A stretch of 64,000 nt of DNA from Micromonospora chaiyaphumensis (lineage in GTDB: Bacteria; Actinomycetota; Actinomycetes; Mycobacteriales; Micromonosporaceae): the NCBI RefSeq assembly GCF_900091435.1, contig NZ_FMCS01000005.1, positions 62,001 through 126,000 of the forward strand, given 5' to 3'. Positions 52,712 to 60,859 of the stretch are shown in pieces. The position numbers and the translations under genes are program-made. Below the pieces are notes generated by a model. It made no database searches, was not told the DNA's origin, and saw only the letters and a program-made list of their open reading frames with translations. Within the stretch, counting starts at the first letter, position 1. Every line of letters begins with the position of its first letter.

Positions 52712-53526
52712 CGGACCACCTCCACCCGCACCTCGCTCAGGTCGAGCAGCTCGACCAGTCGCGCCGCGGCGGAGCGTGAGGTGCGCAGCACGGCGGTGGC
52801 GTCGTGCCGGCGGGCGTGCTCGCGCAGGTGCAGCAGGCAGCGGTGGTCGACGAAGCGCAACCCGGCCGCCTCCAGCACGAGCCGGCCGCCGACCGGTCGC
52901 GGGTCGGCCCGGTCCAGCGCGGCGGCGAAGAGCCGGTGGTTGGACGGGTCCAGCTCGCCGCCGAGCTCGGCGACCGCGTCCCCGCCACCGGCGTGCAGCC
53001 GGAACAGCACGTCGGCGTTCGTCTCGGGATGCATGCAGGCCAGCTCGGCGATCGCCGCGTCGCTCAGCTCGCGCCGGTCGTAGGCGCAGATCGCCGACAT
53101 CGGGTGCCGGCGCATCCAGCGGTCGATGAGGTGCTCGTACCGGGCGAAGGCCTCCCGCTGTGCGGTGGAGCGGACCAGGGTGGTGGCCTCGGCCACCACC
53201 CGCAGGCCGGTGTAGCCGGCGGCCAGCGCGTCGCGGGTGGCCGCCGCGTAGGCCCGGACCTGCTTCTCCGGGTCGACGACCTCGTCGTGGCGGTACGCCT
53301 GCTCGACCGGGACCAGCCGGAGCGCGCGCCGGCTCAGCGCGGCGTCGCGACCGGGGAGGCGCTCCAGCCGGCCGGCCAGGGCGTCGGGGTCGCCGGGACC
53401 GACCAGCCAGACCTGCTCGCCGGCCGCGAGGCCCGCGGCCAGGTGGGCGACCGCCCGGGCGTCCAGCGCCGCCGGGTCGTCGTAGGCCAGGCAGAGGTGA
53501 CCGTACGTCGTCGACGACGTGCTCAT
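52708..53526 (-). CDS. MEDS-domain protein with C-terminal STAS-like domain
   Basis: Encodes 272 residues. A MEDS domain fills about residues 5-175: HLCLAYDDPAALDARAVAHL, GEQVWLVGPGDPDALAGRLE and ICAYDRREL. The C-terminal 85 residues form a STAS-like domain, GGRLVLEAAGLRFVDHRCLL, where the usual Ser phosphorylation site is replaced by VDHR. It is coupled by ATGA to the MEDS-HATPase gene, so the two probably form a sensory partner-switch. ATG 53526 lacks a strong Shine-Dalgarno; TAGACT about 30 nt upstream may be the -10 element. Confidence 0.78.
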   Translation of the reverse strand: MSTSSTTYGHLCLAYDDPAALDARAVAHLAAGLAAGEQVWLVGPGDPDALAGRLERLPGRDAALSRRALRLVPVEQAYRHDEVVDPEKQVRAYAAATRDALAAGYTGLRVVAEATTLVRSTAQREAFARYEHLIDRWMRRHPMSAICAYDRRELSDAAIAELACMHPETNADVLFRLHAGGGDAVAELGGELDPSNHRLFAAALDRADPRPVGGRLVLEAAGLRFVDHRCLLHLREHARRHDATAVLRTSRSAAARLVELLDLSEVRVEVVR

Positions 53527-53624
53527 GCTGGTCACTCGGCCCGCCTCACCGGGCCAGTCTAGGTCCACCCCGGCCCGGCCACCTTCCGGCCACCGTGCGC
53601 TGCCCGCGTGGCCGGGCGGGGGCG

Positions 53625-54728
53625 TCAGCCGAGCTGGAGGTTCCGCCAGGCTGTCGACTCCAGCGGCGGGTCGCCCAGCTGGTACTCGGCCCAGTTGTTC
53701 CAGTAGGCGACCGCGTCCACGTCGTTCTGCTGCCGCAGCCAGGTCACGTGGTCCCGGATCGCCTGCGCCCGCCCGGCGCCGGTGGTGTCGGCCGTGGTGC
53801 GGCTCAGCCCGTACTCGGGCACCAGCAGCCGGATCCCCGGGTACGCGGCGCGCACCTTGCCGAACGCCACCCCGAACATCCGCGACACCGGCCAGTACGT
53901 CTCGGTGTCCCGCGAGTAGCAGTCCACGCCGTAGTGGGTCATGCCCGGGTAACCCCAGTCGGCCGGGTTGCCCCGCCCCTCGTCGAGCCAGTAGCGGGTG
54001 ACGATCGGGCCGTGCCCGAGGACCCAGCGCCGGTTCCGGTGGGCGGCGAGGATCTGCGCCACCCGCGTCGCGGTGGTCCGGTACGTCGCCGGCGCCACGT
54101 CACCCATCGGCTCGTGGTACCAGGTGAGGTAGACCGGCCGGTTCAGCCCGTCCAGCCAGCCGGTCAGCTGCTCGACGTCGTCCTTCCAGGACACGTGCAT
54201 GACGGCCGCCGGCGCGTCGACGAACTTGCCGGCGTTCAGCGGCGGCAGCTCCGGCAGGGCGTCCGCGTCCCCGCCGTCCGTGCCGAAGTCGCGCATGTAG
54301 CGGATGCCCGGGTACTCGGCCACCACCCGCTGGGTCCGCGCTCCCTTCTCGGTGCTCATCCCGACCAGCAGTGGCACGGTCAGGGTGGTGGCGGCGGTGC
54401 CGGTCCGGCCCGCGGCGTCCCGGGCCGTGGCGGTCAGCGTGACCGTGCCCCGGCCGGCCAGCACGGTCACCGCGAAGCGGGTCGGGTCGGTGGGGTTGGG
54501 CGTGACGGTCACGCCGGGCGCCGTGCTGCCGAGCTGCACGGTCAGCGGCACACTGAGATCCACCCGGACGGGGCTGTCCCAGGACGCGCCGGTCGGGTCG
54601 CTGACCCGGCCGGACAGGGTCAGCAGTCGCGAATCGGGATGATAAGCATCAACTCGGACGGTGGTGGACTGGCCGGGCAGCAGGACGGACGGGTCGGCGG
54701 TGACGGAACGGATGACGGGTGCGGCCAT
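53625..54728 (-). CDS. Glycoside-hydrolase-like TIM-barrel protein with N-terminal Ig-like domain
   Basis: Encodes 367 residues. Residues about 1-115 form an Ig-like beta domain (VIRSVTADPSVLLPGQSTTV). The remaining 250 look like a GH26/GH39-type barrel: VGMSTEKGARTQRVVAEYPG, candidate acid/base Glu in LTWYHEPMGD, WVLGHGPIVTRYW and candidate nucleophile Glu in LLVPEYGLS. Family assignment is by motif resemblance only. No signal peptide precedes the Ig domain, although such proteins are normally exported. ATG 54728 is firmly set by GGAGGAGG upstream; upstream in-frame sequence is antisense to the next gene. Substrate unknown. Confidence 0.65.
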   Translation of the reverse strand: MAAPVIRSVTADPSVLLPGQSTTVRVDAYHPDSRLLTLSGRVSDPTGASWDSPVRVDLSVPLTVQLGSTAPGVTVTPNPTDPTRFAVTVLAGRGTVTLTATARDAAGRTGTAATTLTVPLLVGMSTEKGARTQRVVAEYPGIRYMRDFGTDGGDADALPELPPLNAGKFVDAPAAVMHVSWKDDVEQLTGWLDGLNRPVYLTWYHEPMGDVAPATYRTTATRVAQILAAHRNRRWVLGHGPIVTRYWLDEGRGNPADWGYPGMTHYGVDCYSRDTETYWPVSRMFGVAFGKVRAAYPGIRLLVPEYGLSRTTADTTGAGRAQAIRDHVTWLRQQNDVDAVAYWNNWAEYQLGDPPLESTAWRNLQLG

Positions 54729-54879
54729 GGGATGCCTCCTCCGGGCGTGCTCGTTGGCGCTCCGGCCGCACGTCCTCGGGTGGCCAGGACGGCTCTGACC
54801 TGCTCTTTTACTAGATTGCGCCGTTCCGGCGGCATCGCCATCAGCGGCGGCAGATGGCGCAAAACCCGGTCCGGCCGGC

Positions 54880-55350
54880 ATGCTGTACCGCGTGTCGATC
54901 ACCGTGCGTGAGCTGACCGGGGCGGACTGGCCGGGGCTGTGGCCGATGCTGCGCGACATGGGCGTCGGCGACGAGCCCGCCGAGGTCCACCGGGAGCGTT
55001 TCCTGCTCCTGCTCGCCGATCCCCGCTGGGCGCTGCTCGGCGCGGTCGACCACGGCGGGCTGAGCGGGTACGCGGCCGCCCAGGACCACGGGCCGCACCT
55101 GCGCTCCGGCGACGCGCACCGCACCGTGCGCCTGCACGACCTGTACGTACGCCCGGACCGGCGCCGGTGCGGCGCCGGCCGCGCGCTGCTGGCCGCGGTG
55201 TCGGAGTGGGCGGCCGGGCGGGCCCGGCACCTGGAGTGGCAGGCCCACCGGGAGCGGGCGGCGCCCTTCTACGAGCGGCTGGGCCACCGCGGCGATCCCT
55301 GCCCGCAGCCCGACTACCCGACCTTCTTGGTCGACCTGGGGCCGCGCTGA
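54880..55350 (+). CDS. GNAT-family N-acetyltransferase
   Basis: Encodes 156 residues with the GNAT core: ITVRELTGADWPGLWPMLRD, the strand VRLHDLYVRPDRR and acetyl-CoA loop RRCGAGRALLAAV, then ERAAPFYERLGHRGD near the end. It transfers an acetyl group from acetyl-CoA to an unknown amine. ATG 54880 is used; GTG 54892, which begins at SITVREL, is an equally good start. No strong Shine-Dalgarno for either. It is divergent from the GH-like gene. Confidence 0.82.
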   Translation: MLYRVSITVRELTGADWPGLWPMLRDMGVGDEPAEVHRERFLLLLADPRWALLGAVDHGGLSGYAAAQDHGPHLRSGDAHRTVRLHDLYVRPDRRRCGAGRALLAAVSEWAAGRARHLEWQAHRERAAPFYERLGHRGDPCPQPDYPTFLVDLGPR

Positions 55351-55370
55351 CCGTCGCGCCCGCCAGGGAG

Positions 55371-55886
55371 TCAGGCGAGCGGGTGGGAGATCCCCCGGGC
55401 GTGGTCGGTGACGGCGGCGCCGACCACGGTGGCGGTGAGCGGCAGCACTTCCAGGCAGCGGCGCACCGCCGCAGCCATCAGCGCGTTCGGCACCCGCATG
55501 GACAGCGTGCAGTGGGGCACCCAGCGGCCCGGCCGGTAGTGCTCCACCAGGTCGATGCCGGCCCGGGCCAGCCGCTCGTGCACCGCGCCGTGGTGGGCCA
55601 GCAGCTCCGGCGTGGGGGCCGGACCGAGCCAGAGCACCCGCCCCACGAACTGCCCCGCGTGCTGGAACTCCAGCCGCAGCGGGGCGGCCACCACCGTCCC
55701 GGCCAGCGCCTCGGCGACCCGGTGCGGGTCGAGGCGCGGCGCGACCGCCAGTGAGACGTGCGGCCGGTGCCGCTGCTCCAGCAGCGACTTCATGCTCTGC
55801 ACGCCCTCGGCCTCCAACGCGTCCCAGAGCACCCGGATCCGCCGGGTGGCGTCGGTGTCGAGATACAGCTCCAGCGCCGCGACCAC
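55371..55886 (-). CDS. 2H phosphoesterase / 2'-5' RNA ligase-family protein
   Basis: Encodes 171 residues with the two diagnostic HxT/S motifs, RPHVSLAVAP (about 42-51) and VPHCTLSMRV (about 128-137), arranged as in LigT-like 2H phosphoesterases. These act on 2',5' or cyclic phosphodiesters; the substrate here is unknown. The GTG at 55886 is preceded by TAGGGT six nt upstream and no Shine-Dalgarno, the leaderless arrangement. Confidence 0.83.
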   Translation of the reverse strand: MVAALELYLDTDATRRIRVLWDALEAEGVQSMKSLLEQRHRPHVSLAVAPRLDPHRVAEALAGTVVAAPLRLEFQHAGQFVGRVLWLGPAPTPELLAHHGAVHERLARAGIDLVEHYRPGRWVPHCTLSMRVPNALMAAAVRRCLEVLPLTATVVGAAVTDHARGISHPLA

Positions 55887-55892
55887 GCGATC

Positions 55893-55898
55893 ACCCTA
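55893..55898 (-). promoter_or_regulatory. TAGGGT -10 element, leaderless signature
   Basis: On the minus strand TAGGGT is followed by 6 nt and the GTG at 55886, matching the spacing of the other leaderless candidates in this window. Confidence 0.5.
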
Positions 55899-55972
55899 AG
55901 GGGGTGAGGTTTGCCGCCCGGCCTGGGCGGTACTGCCTCCGGTGGCACCGACGGTGGAGGAGCGTGGGACCC

Positions 55973-56482
55973 GTGGACGTGAACGACCTGCTGACCGATG
56001 CGTACGGCCGGTTGCCTGACCTGGTGGCGGGTGCGCTCGACGGGTTGAGCCCGGAACAGCTGCGGCAGGCGCCGGCCGCCGGGGCGAACCCGGTGGCCTG
56101 GCTGGTGTGGCACCTCACCCGGCTCCAGGACCACCACGTCAGCGACGTCATGGGGGAGCAGCAGCTGTGGGTCGGCGGCGACTGGGCGAGGCGCTGCGGG
56201 CTGACCGCCGACCCGGACGACACCGGATACGGGTACGGCCCCGAGCAGGTCGCCCGCGTGCGGCCGGAGGACGGCCAGGTGCTGCTCGACTACCACCGGG
56301 CGGTGGTGGACCGGACCCTGGCGTACCTGCGCGGGCTGCGTCCGGCCGACCTGGACCGGGTGGTCGACGAGAACTGGGACCCGCCGGTCACCCTCGGGGT
56401 GCGGCTGGTGAGCGTGCTGGACGACGACCTCCAGCACGTCGGCCAGGCCGCCTACGTGCGCGGGCTCATCCAGCGGGGCTGA
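55973..56482 (+). CDS. DinB/DUF664-family protein
   Basis: Encodes 169 residues of the DinB four-helix-bundle type: LLTDAYGRLPDLVAGALDGL, the metal-site helix PVAWLVWHLTRLQDHHVSDV, and a C-terminal His in DDLQHVGQAAYVRGLI. Three His residues are positioned for a divalent metal as in DinB and mycothiol-dependent enzymes. The actual reaction is unknown. GTG 55973 is chosen because GGAGGAG lies 10 nt upstream; the GTG at 55964 is too close to it. Its 3' end overlaps the opposing GH88-like gene by 17 bp. Confidence 0.77.
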   Translation: MDVNDLLTDAYGRLPDLVAGALDGLSPEQLRQAPAAGANPVAWLVWHLTRLQDHHVSDVMGEQQLWVGGDWARRCGLTADPDDTGYGYGPEQVARVRPEDGQVLLDYHRAVVDRTLAYLRGLRPADLDRVVDENWDPPVTLGVRLVSVLDDDLQHVGQAAYVRGLIQRG

Positions 56483-57440
56483 CGGCCGCCCGGGCGCGGC
56501 GCAGCGCGGCCTGTCCGAGCAGGTGGAACGCCTGCGCCTCCGGAGAGGTGCCCGGCCCCGTGAAGTCCGGCGCCCCGCTGACCCCGGTCACCCGGCCGAG
56601 GCGGTCCACCCGCCGGCCCGCGGCCGCCAGCAGCTCGGCGCCGGTGTCCAGCCACGACGCCGGCAGCCAGCCGTCGGCCACCCCGGTGAGCGCCGCGTAC
56701 CCGAGGAGCTGGGCGGTGTTCGCCTCCCGGAACGAGCGGGGGTCGTCCAGCACGTCGGGGAAGAGCCCGTCGTCGGTCCGGTACCTCAGGCAGGCGTCCA
56801 GCACCGTGCGGGCGTGCCCGGCCAGCTCGGCGCGGGGCCCGGCCGGCCAGCCCGGCGCGAGGCGCAGCGCCCGGGCGATTCCGGCCACCACCCAGCCGTT
56901 GCCGGTGCCCCACGGGCGCGGCTGGTCCAGCTCCCCCCGGTCCTCGTCCCAGCGGGCCGCGTAGAGGCCGGTGCGCGGGTCGAACAACCGGCGGCGGTGC
57001 CCCTCGACCTGCGCGGCGGCGAGGTCCGTCCGGCCGGCCAGCGCGAGCAGCGGCACCACCATGTACACCGTGTCCGCCCACACCTGGCGGCTGTCGAGCA
57101 GGTGGAACAGGGTGCCGTCGGCGGCCCGGGGCGCCCGGGTGACCAGCCAGTCGAGCTGCGCGTCCAGGGCGGTGGCGTAGCGCGGATCCCCGGCGGTCGT
57201 GGCGGCGTGGCGGACCGCCTCGCCGCACGCCGCGCCGTTGACGGCGCCGGCCTCGCCGGACACGTCGCCGAGCCGCCCGTCCGGGTGCTGCCGGGTCACC
57301 GCCGCGTCGGCGACCAGCAGGGCCAGCTCGCCGAGCCCGAGGTCGAGCACGGCCTGCCCGGTCACCCCCTGCTCCCACGACTGGCGCTGCATGGTCAGCA
57401 GCGCGGCGAGCACCCGGTCGGTCGTGGCGTCCCCGGTCAT
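56466..57440 (-). CDS. GH88/GH105-like (unsaturated glycuronyl hydrolase) protein
   Basis: Encodes 324 residues. The (alpha/alpha)6-barrel family pattern shows as MQRQSWEQGVTGQAVLDL, LDWLVTRAPRAADGTLFHLL, the key VWADTVYMVVPLLALAG with a candidate catalytic Asp, DQPRPWGTGNGWVVAGI and FREANTAQLLGYAALTG. Known relatives remove unsaturated uronyl residues from lyase products of pectin or glycosaminoglycans. No signal peptide, so cytoplasmic, and no lyase gene is nearby. ATG 57440 has GGAGGA six nt upstream; the ATG at 57446 would sit directly on it. Confidence 0.78.
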   Translation of the reverse strand: MTGDATTDRVLAALLTMQRQSWEQGVTGQAVLDLGLGELALLVADAAVTRQHPDGRLGDVSGEAGAVNGAACGEAVRHAATTAGDPRYATALDAQLDWLVTRAPRAADGTLFHLLDSRQVWADTVYMVVPLLALAGRTDLAAAQVEGHRRRLFDPRTGLYAARWDEDRGELDQPRPWGTGNGWVVAGIARALRLAPGWPAGPRAELAGHARTVLDACLRYRTDDGLFPDVLDDPRSFREANTAQLLGYAALTGVADGWLPASWLDTGAELLAAAGRRVDRLGRVTGVSGAPDFTGPGTSPEAQAFHLLGQAALRRARAAVSPAG

Positions 57441-57609
57441 CCCCATTCCTCCGCAGTACCCGACTTCCGCCCCGGCGCACCAGCCCGGCGCACCGGCCCG
57501 GCTCACCCGCAGGAGGTGAGTTGGACTCACCCCACCGGCGGGGACCCTGCGGGGGCGGGCGGTGCCGCCCGGCGACCGCACCGTGAACGACGGACACGGG
57601 GAGGGACCC

Positions 57610-57987
57610 ATGAGCGCCTGCGCGGCGGAGTACCTGACCCGGGGGGTCGACGGCCGGCACCCCGACCTGCCGGAGAACACCCGCGGGACGATCCGGCTGG
57701 ACCTGGGGGACGGGGCGCGGACCGAACACTGGTACCTGACGATCGATCACCAGGAGGTGCGGGTGGACCGCATCTCGGCGGACGCCGACCTGGTGGTCCG
57801 CGCCGACCGGGAGGTGTTCGACCGGATCGCCGCCGGCCGGCTGAACGCGGCCGCGGCGTTGCTGCGCAACGACCTCACCGCGCAGGGCGACCTGCGGCTG
57901 CTGCTGTCGCTGCGGCGGCTCTTCCCGGGCCCCGCCGACGCCCGGCACCCCCGCGAGCTGGGCTGCGCCCGGGTGGGGACGCGATGA
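57610..57987 (+). CDS. SCP2 sterol-carrier-like protein coupled to debranching enzyme
   Basis: Encodes 125 residues comprising one SCP2-type domain: TRGTIRLDLGDGARTEHWYL, DADLVVRADREVFDRIAAGR and AALLRNDLTAQGDLRLLLSL, then RRLFPGP. SCP2 domains give a hydrophobic groove for lipids or act as protein modules. ATG 57610 has GGGAGGGA about 4 nt upstream. Its TGA overlaps the ATG of the following debranching gene (ATGA), which implies stoichiometric production. Why a lipid-binding fold should be paired with a glucan enzyme is unclear. Confidence 0.78.
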   Translation: MSACAAEYLTRGVDGRHPDLPENTRGTIRLDLGDGARTEHWYLTIDHQEVRVDRISADADLVVRADREVFDRIAAGRLNAAAALLRNDLTAQGDLRLLLSLRRLFPGPADARHPRELGCARVGTR

Positions 57988-60068
57988 AGGAGCTGGTGGG
58001 CGTCCTCGCCGGCAACGTGTTCGCGCTCAGCGACGCGCACGGCGACATGGAGGTCGAGCCGTACGCACCGATCGGCCTGTTCTCCTTCGACACCCGCTTC
58101 CTGTCGACCTGGGTGCTCACCGTCAACGGGGAGCGGCTGAACGCCCTGTCCCGGGACGAGCTGGAATACTTCGAGACCCGCTTCGTGCTGGTCCCCGGCA
58201 CGGCCAGCCACTATGTCGACGCCGACGTCTCGGTGCTCCGGCACCGGTCCATCGACCAGAGCTTCAACGAGCGGCTCACCGTGCTCAACCACTCCGCCGA
58301 GGCCGCCGAGTTCACCGTGCGGGTGGAGATCGGCAGCGACTTCGCCGACACCTCCGAGATCCTCCGGCCCGGGCCGCGCCGGCCGCTGGTCGTCGCCGAC
58401 ACGGCGCACCGGCAGCTGCGGATCTGCCACGAACGGGACCGCTTCGCCCGGGAGACCATCGTCTCCAGCACCGCCCCGGTGGACGTCGACCAGCGGGGCA
58501 TGACGTTCCGGATCCAGGTCGCCCCGAACGGGACCTGGCACACCGACCTCCACGTCGGCATGATCATCCACGGCGCCGGAGGGCGCGACCTGCGGTCCAG
58601 CCTCCAGTCCCACCGCCACCTCGTCCACCACGACATGCGGGAGGACCTGGCCCGCTGGTTCGACCACGCGCCACAGCTCCTCGCCGAGCGGGAAGCGCTG
58701 ACCGCGGCGTACCAGCAGGCACTGACCGACCTGGCCTCGTTGCGGTACACGCCGCTGTCGTACACCGATCGGGTGCCGGTGGGCGGCCTGCCCTGGGCCA
58801 TGGCGCTGTACGGCCGGGACGCCCTCATCACCTGCCTGGAGACGCTGCCGTTCACCCCCGAGCTGACGCCGGCGACGCTGCGGCTGCTGGCCCTGCTCCA
58901 GGGCGGGCGGCTCGACGACTTCCATGACGAGGAGCCCGGGAAGATCCTCTCCGAGCTGCGGTACGGCGAGTCGGCCGCCTTCGGTGAACAACCCACCGCG
59001 TTCTACTACGGCGCGGCCGACACCACCCCGCTGTTCGTGATCCTGCTCGACGAGTACGAGCGCTGGTCCGGCGACGCCGACCTGGTCCGGCAACTGCGGC
59101 ACCCGGCCCGGATGGCGCTGGACTGGATCGACGAGTACGGCGACCTGTGCGGCGACGGCTACCTGCGGTACCAGCCGCGCAACACGGTCAACGGGGTGGC
59201 CAACCAGACCTGGCGCAACTCGCCGGAGGCCATCGTCGACCGGCACGCCGTCGCGCCGCCGTTCCCCCGGGCGACCTGCGAACTGCAGGGGTACGCGTAC
59301 GACGCGAAGGTCCGGGGCGCCCGGCTGGCCCGCGACTTCTGGGACGACCCCGACTACGCCGACCGGTTGGAGGCCGAGGCCGCGCGCCTGCGCGAGCGGT
59401 TCAACCGGGACTTCTGGCTGCCGCACCGGGGCTACTACGCGCTGGCGCTCACCCCCGACGGGGAGCCGGTGGACGCGCTGACCTCCCACCTCGGGCACCT
59501 GCTGTGGAGCGGCATCGTCGAGCCGGCGCGGGCCGACGCGCTGGCCGCGCACCTGTGCGGCCCCGAACTCTTCTCCGGCTGGGGGGTGCGCACCTACGCC
59601 GCCGGGCAGCGGCCGTACAACCCGGTCGGGGCGCACCTGGGCGCGGTCTGGCCGTCGGACAACGCGCTCATCGCGGCGGGCCTGCGCCGCTACGGGTACG
59701 ACGCCGAGGCGGCCCAGGTCGTGGCCGGCATGTTCGCCGTGGCGGAGACCCTCGGCGGCTCGGTGCCGGAGGTGATCGCCGGTTACCCGCGCGACCTCAC
59801 CAAGTACCCGGTCCAGCTGCCGGTGGCCGGCCGGCCCCAGTCGTGGGCGTCCGGGGGGCTCCTCATGCTGCTCGCCACCATGCTCGGGCTGCGCCCGTGC
59901 GGGGACAACCTGCTGGTGAACCCGTACGTCCCGGACGGCTACGGCCGGATCGAGCTGCTCGACGTGCCGGGGCGCTGGGGGCGGGCCGACGCCTACGGCC
60001 GTGACCGCACCACCGGCCGGCGGGTCCGGGTCGGCGGCGCGGACGGTGGGCGGCGTGGCGACGGGTGA
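57984..60068 (+). CDS. Glycogen-debranching-type amylo-alpha-1,6-glucosidase
   Basis: Encodes 694 residues. An N-terminal glycogen-debranching beta domain (about 5-210, VLAGNVFALSDAHGDMEVEP and LFSFDTRFLSTWVL) is followed by a six-hairpin glucosidase domain (about 245-670): VGGLPWAMALYGRDALITCL, FYYGAADTTPLFVILLDEYE, RATCELQGYAYDAKVRGARL and SGWGVRTYA. Members hydrolyse alpha-1,6 branch points of glycogen or trehalose-related glucans in the cytoplasm, but some act on other sugars. ATG 57984 overlaps the SCP2 stop. The C-terminal 20 residues are disordered and basic. Convergent with the membrane-protein gene, 15 bp away. Confidence 0.87.
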   Translation: MKELVGVLAGNVFALSDAHGDMEVEPYAPIGLFSFDTRFLSTWVLTVNGERLNALSRDELEYFETRFVLVPGTASHYVDADVSVLRHRSIDQSFNERLTVLNHSAEAAEFTVRVEIGSDFADTSEILRPGPRRPLVVADTAHRQLRICHERDRFARETIVSSTAPVDVDQRGMTFRIQVAPNGTWHTDLHVGMIIHGAGGRDLRSSLQSHRHLVHHDMREDLARWFDHAPQLLAEREALTAAYQQALTDLASLRYTPLSYTDRVPVGGLPWAMALYGRDALITCLETLPFTPELTPATLRLLALLQGGRLDDFHDEEPGKILSELRYGESAAFGEQPTAFYYGAADTTPLFVILLDEYERWSGDADLVRQLRHPARMALDWIDEYGDLCGDGYLRYQPRNTVNGVANQTWRNSPEAIVDRHAVAPPFPRATCELQGYAYDAKVRGARLARDFWDDPDYADRLEAEAARLRERFNRDFWLPHRGYYALALTPDGEPVDALTSHLGHLLWSGIVEPARADALAAHLCGPELFSGWGVRTYAAGQRPYNPVGAHLGAVWPSDNALIAAGLRRYGYDAEAAQVVAGMFAVAETLGGSVPEVIAGYPRDLTKYPVQLPVAGRPQSWASGGLLMLLATMLGLRPCGDNLLVNPYVPDGYGRIELLDVPGRWGRADAYGRDRTTGRRVRVGGADGGRRGDG

Positions 60069-60083
60069 CCGGCGACGGTCCGG

Positions 60084-60779
60084 TCAGCGCCCGGCCGCGC
60101 TCCCCTCCGGCGCGGCGACCGGCGCCGGGGCGGGCTCCGCCGGCACATCACGGCCACGCCGGGCCAGCGCCCGGTCGACGCCGACGAACAGGAGCCCGAG
60201 CAGCCAGAACGTGACGGCGAAGAAGAGCGCGCTGAACCCCACCCCGCCGTAGCCGAGCTGCCGGACGTCGAGGAACGGGTACGGGTAGCGGTGCACGACG
60301 AGCCCCCGCACCAGGGCGAAGGCGAGGTACGCGATCGGGAACGCCAGCCACCAGGCCGCGTACCGGGGGCGCAGCCGGCCGCGCCGGTCGAACAGCGCCC
60401 AGTCGGCGACGGCCAGCAGCGGCACCACGGTGTGCAGGAACTGGTTGCCCCACCACTCGCCCGGTGCGCGGTCCGGCTGGACCATCGCGAACGGGCTGGC
60501 CGGGTTGGCCAGCACCAGGTGGTAGACCGTGCCGGTGATGGTGATGTAGAGGGTCACGGCGCCCTTGAGCGCGCTCGGCGGCTCGGGACGGCCCTGCCAG
60601 GCCCGCCAGGCGGCGTATCCGGCGAAGACGCCGACGGCGACGTTGCTCTGGATGGTGAAGTACGGCAGCAGGCCGGTCACCGTGGCCGGGCCGAGCGCGG
60701 TGAGCACGATGCCGGCCACCACGCAGAGCACGACGGTCAGGCGGAAGGGGATCGCCAGTCGGCGACGCCGTGGAGTCAC
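60084..60779 (-). CDS. Pr6Pr-type integral membrane protein
   Basis: Encodes 231 residues with six predicted membrane helices. FTIQSNVAVGVFAGYAAWRA near helix 2, LYITITGTVYHLVLA, NQFLHTVVPLLAVADWALFD and YPYPFLDVRQLGYGGVG are the signatures of the Pr6Pr/FAR-17a-like membrane family. Function is unknown. The GTG at 60779 has no Shine-Dalgarno but a TAGCGT hexamer six nt upstream, so it is probably translated from a leaderless mRNA. The 33-residue C-terminal tail is Pro/Ala-rich. Confidence 0.8.
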   Translation of the reverse strand: MTPRRRRLAIPFRLTVVLCVVAGIVLTALGPATVTGLLPYFTIQSNVAVGVFAGYAAWRAWQGRPEPPSALKGAVTLYITITGTVYHLVLANPASPFAMVQPDRAPGEWWGNQFLHTVVPLLAVADWALFDRRGRLRPRYAAWWLAFPIAYLAFALVRGLVVHRYPYPFLDVRQLGYGGVGFSALFFAVTFWLLGLLFVGVDRALARRGRDVPAEPAPAPVAAPEGSAAGR

Positions 60780-60785
60780 CGGGGC

Positions 60786-60791
60786 ACGCTA
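60786..60791 (-). promoter_or_regulatory. TAGCGT -10 element, leaderless signature
   Basis: On the minus strand TAGCGT is followed by 6 nt and the GTG at 60779, with no Shine-Dalgarno. Confidence 0.5.
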
Positions 60792-60859
60792 CCAACCCGT
60801 CCGGTGCCGATCATCGACGCGAGCCGGCGGCAGCACAGCATCCGGCCGGCCGCGGCCGG

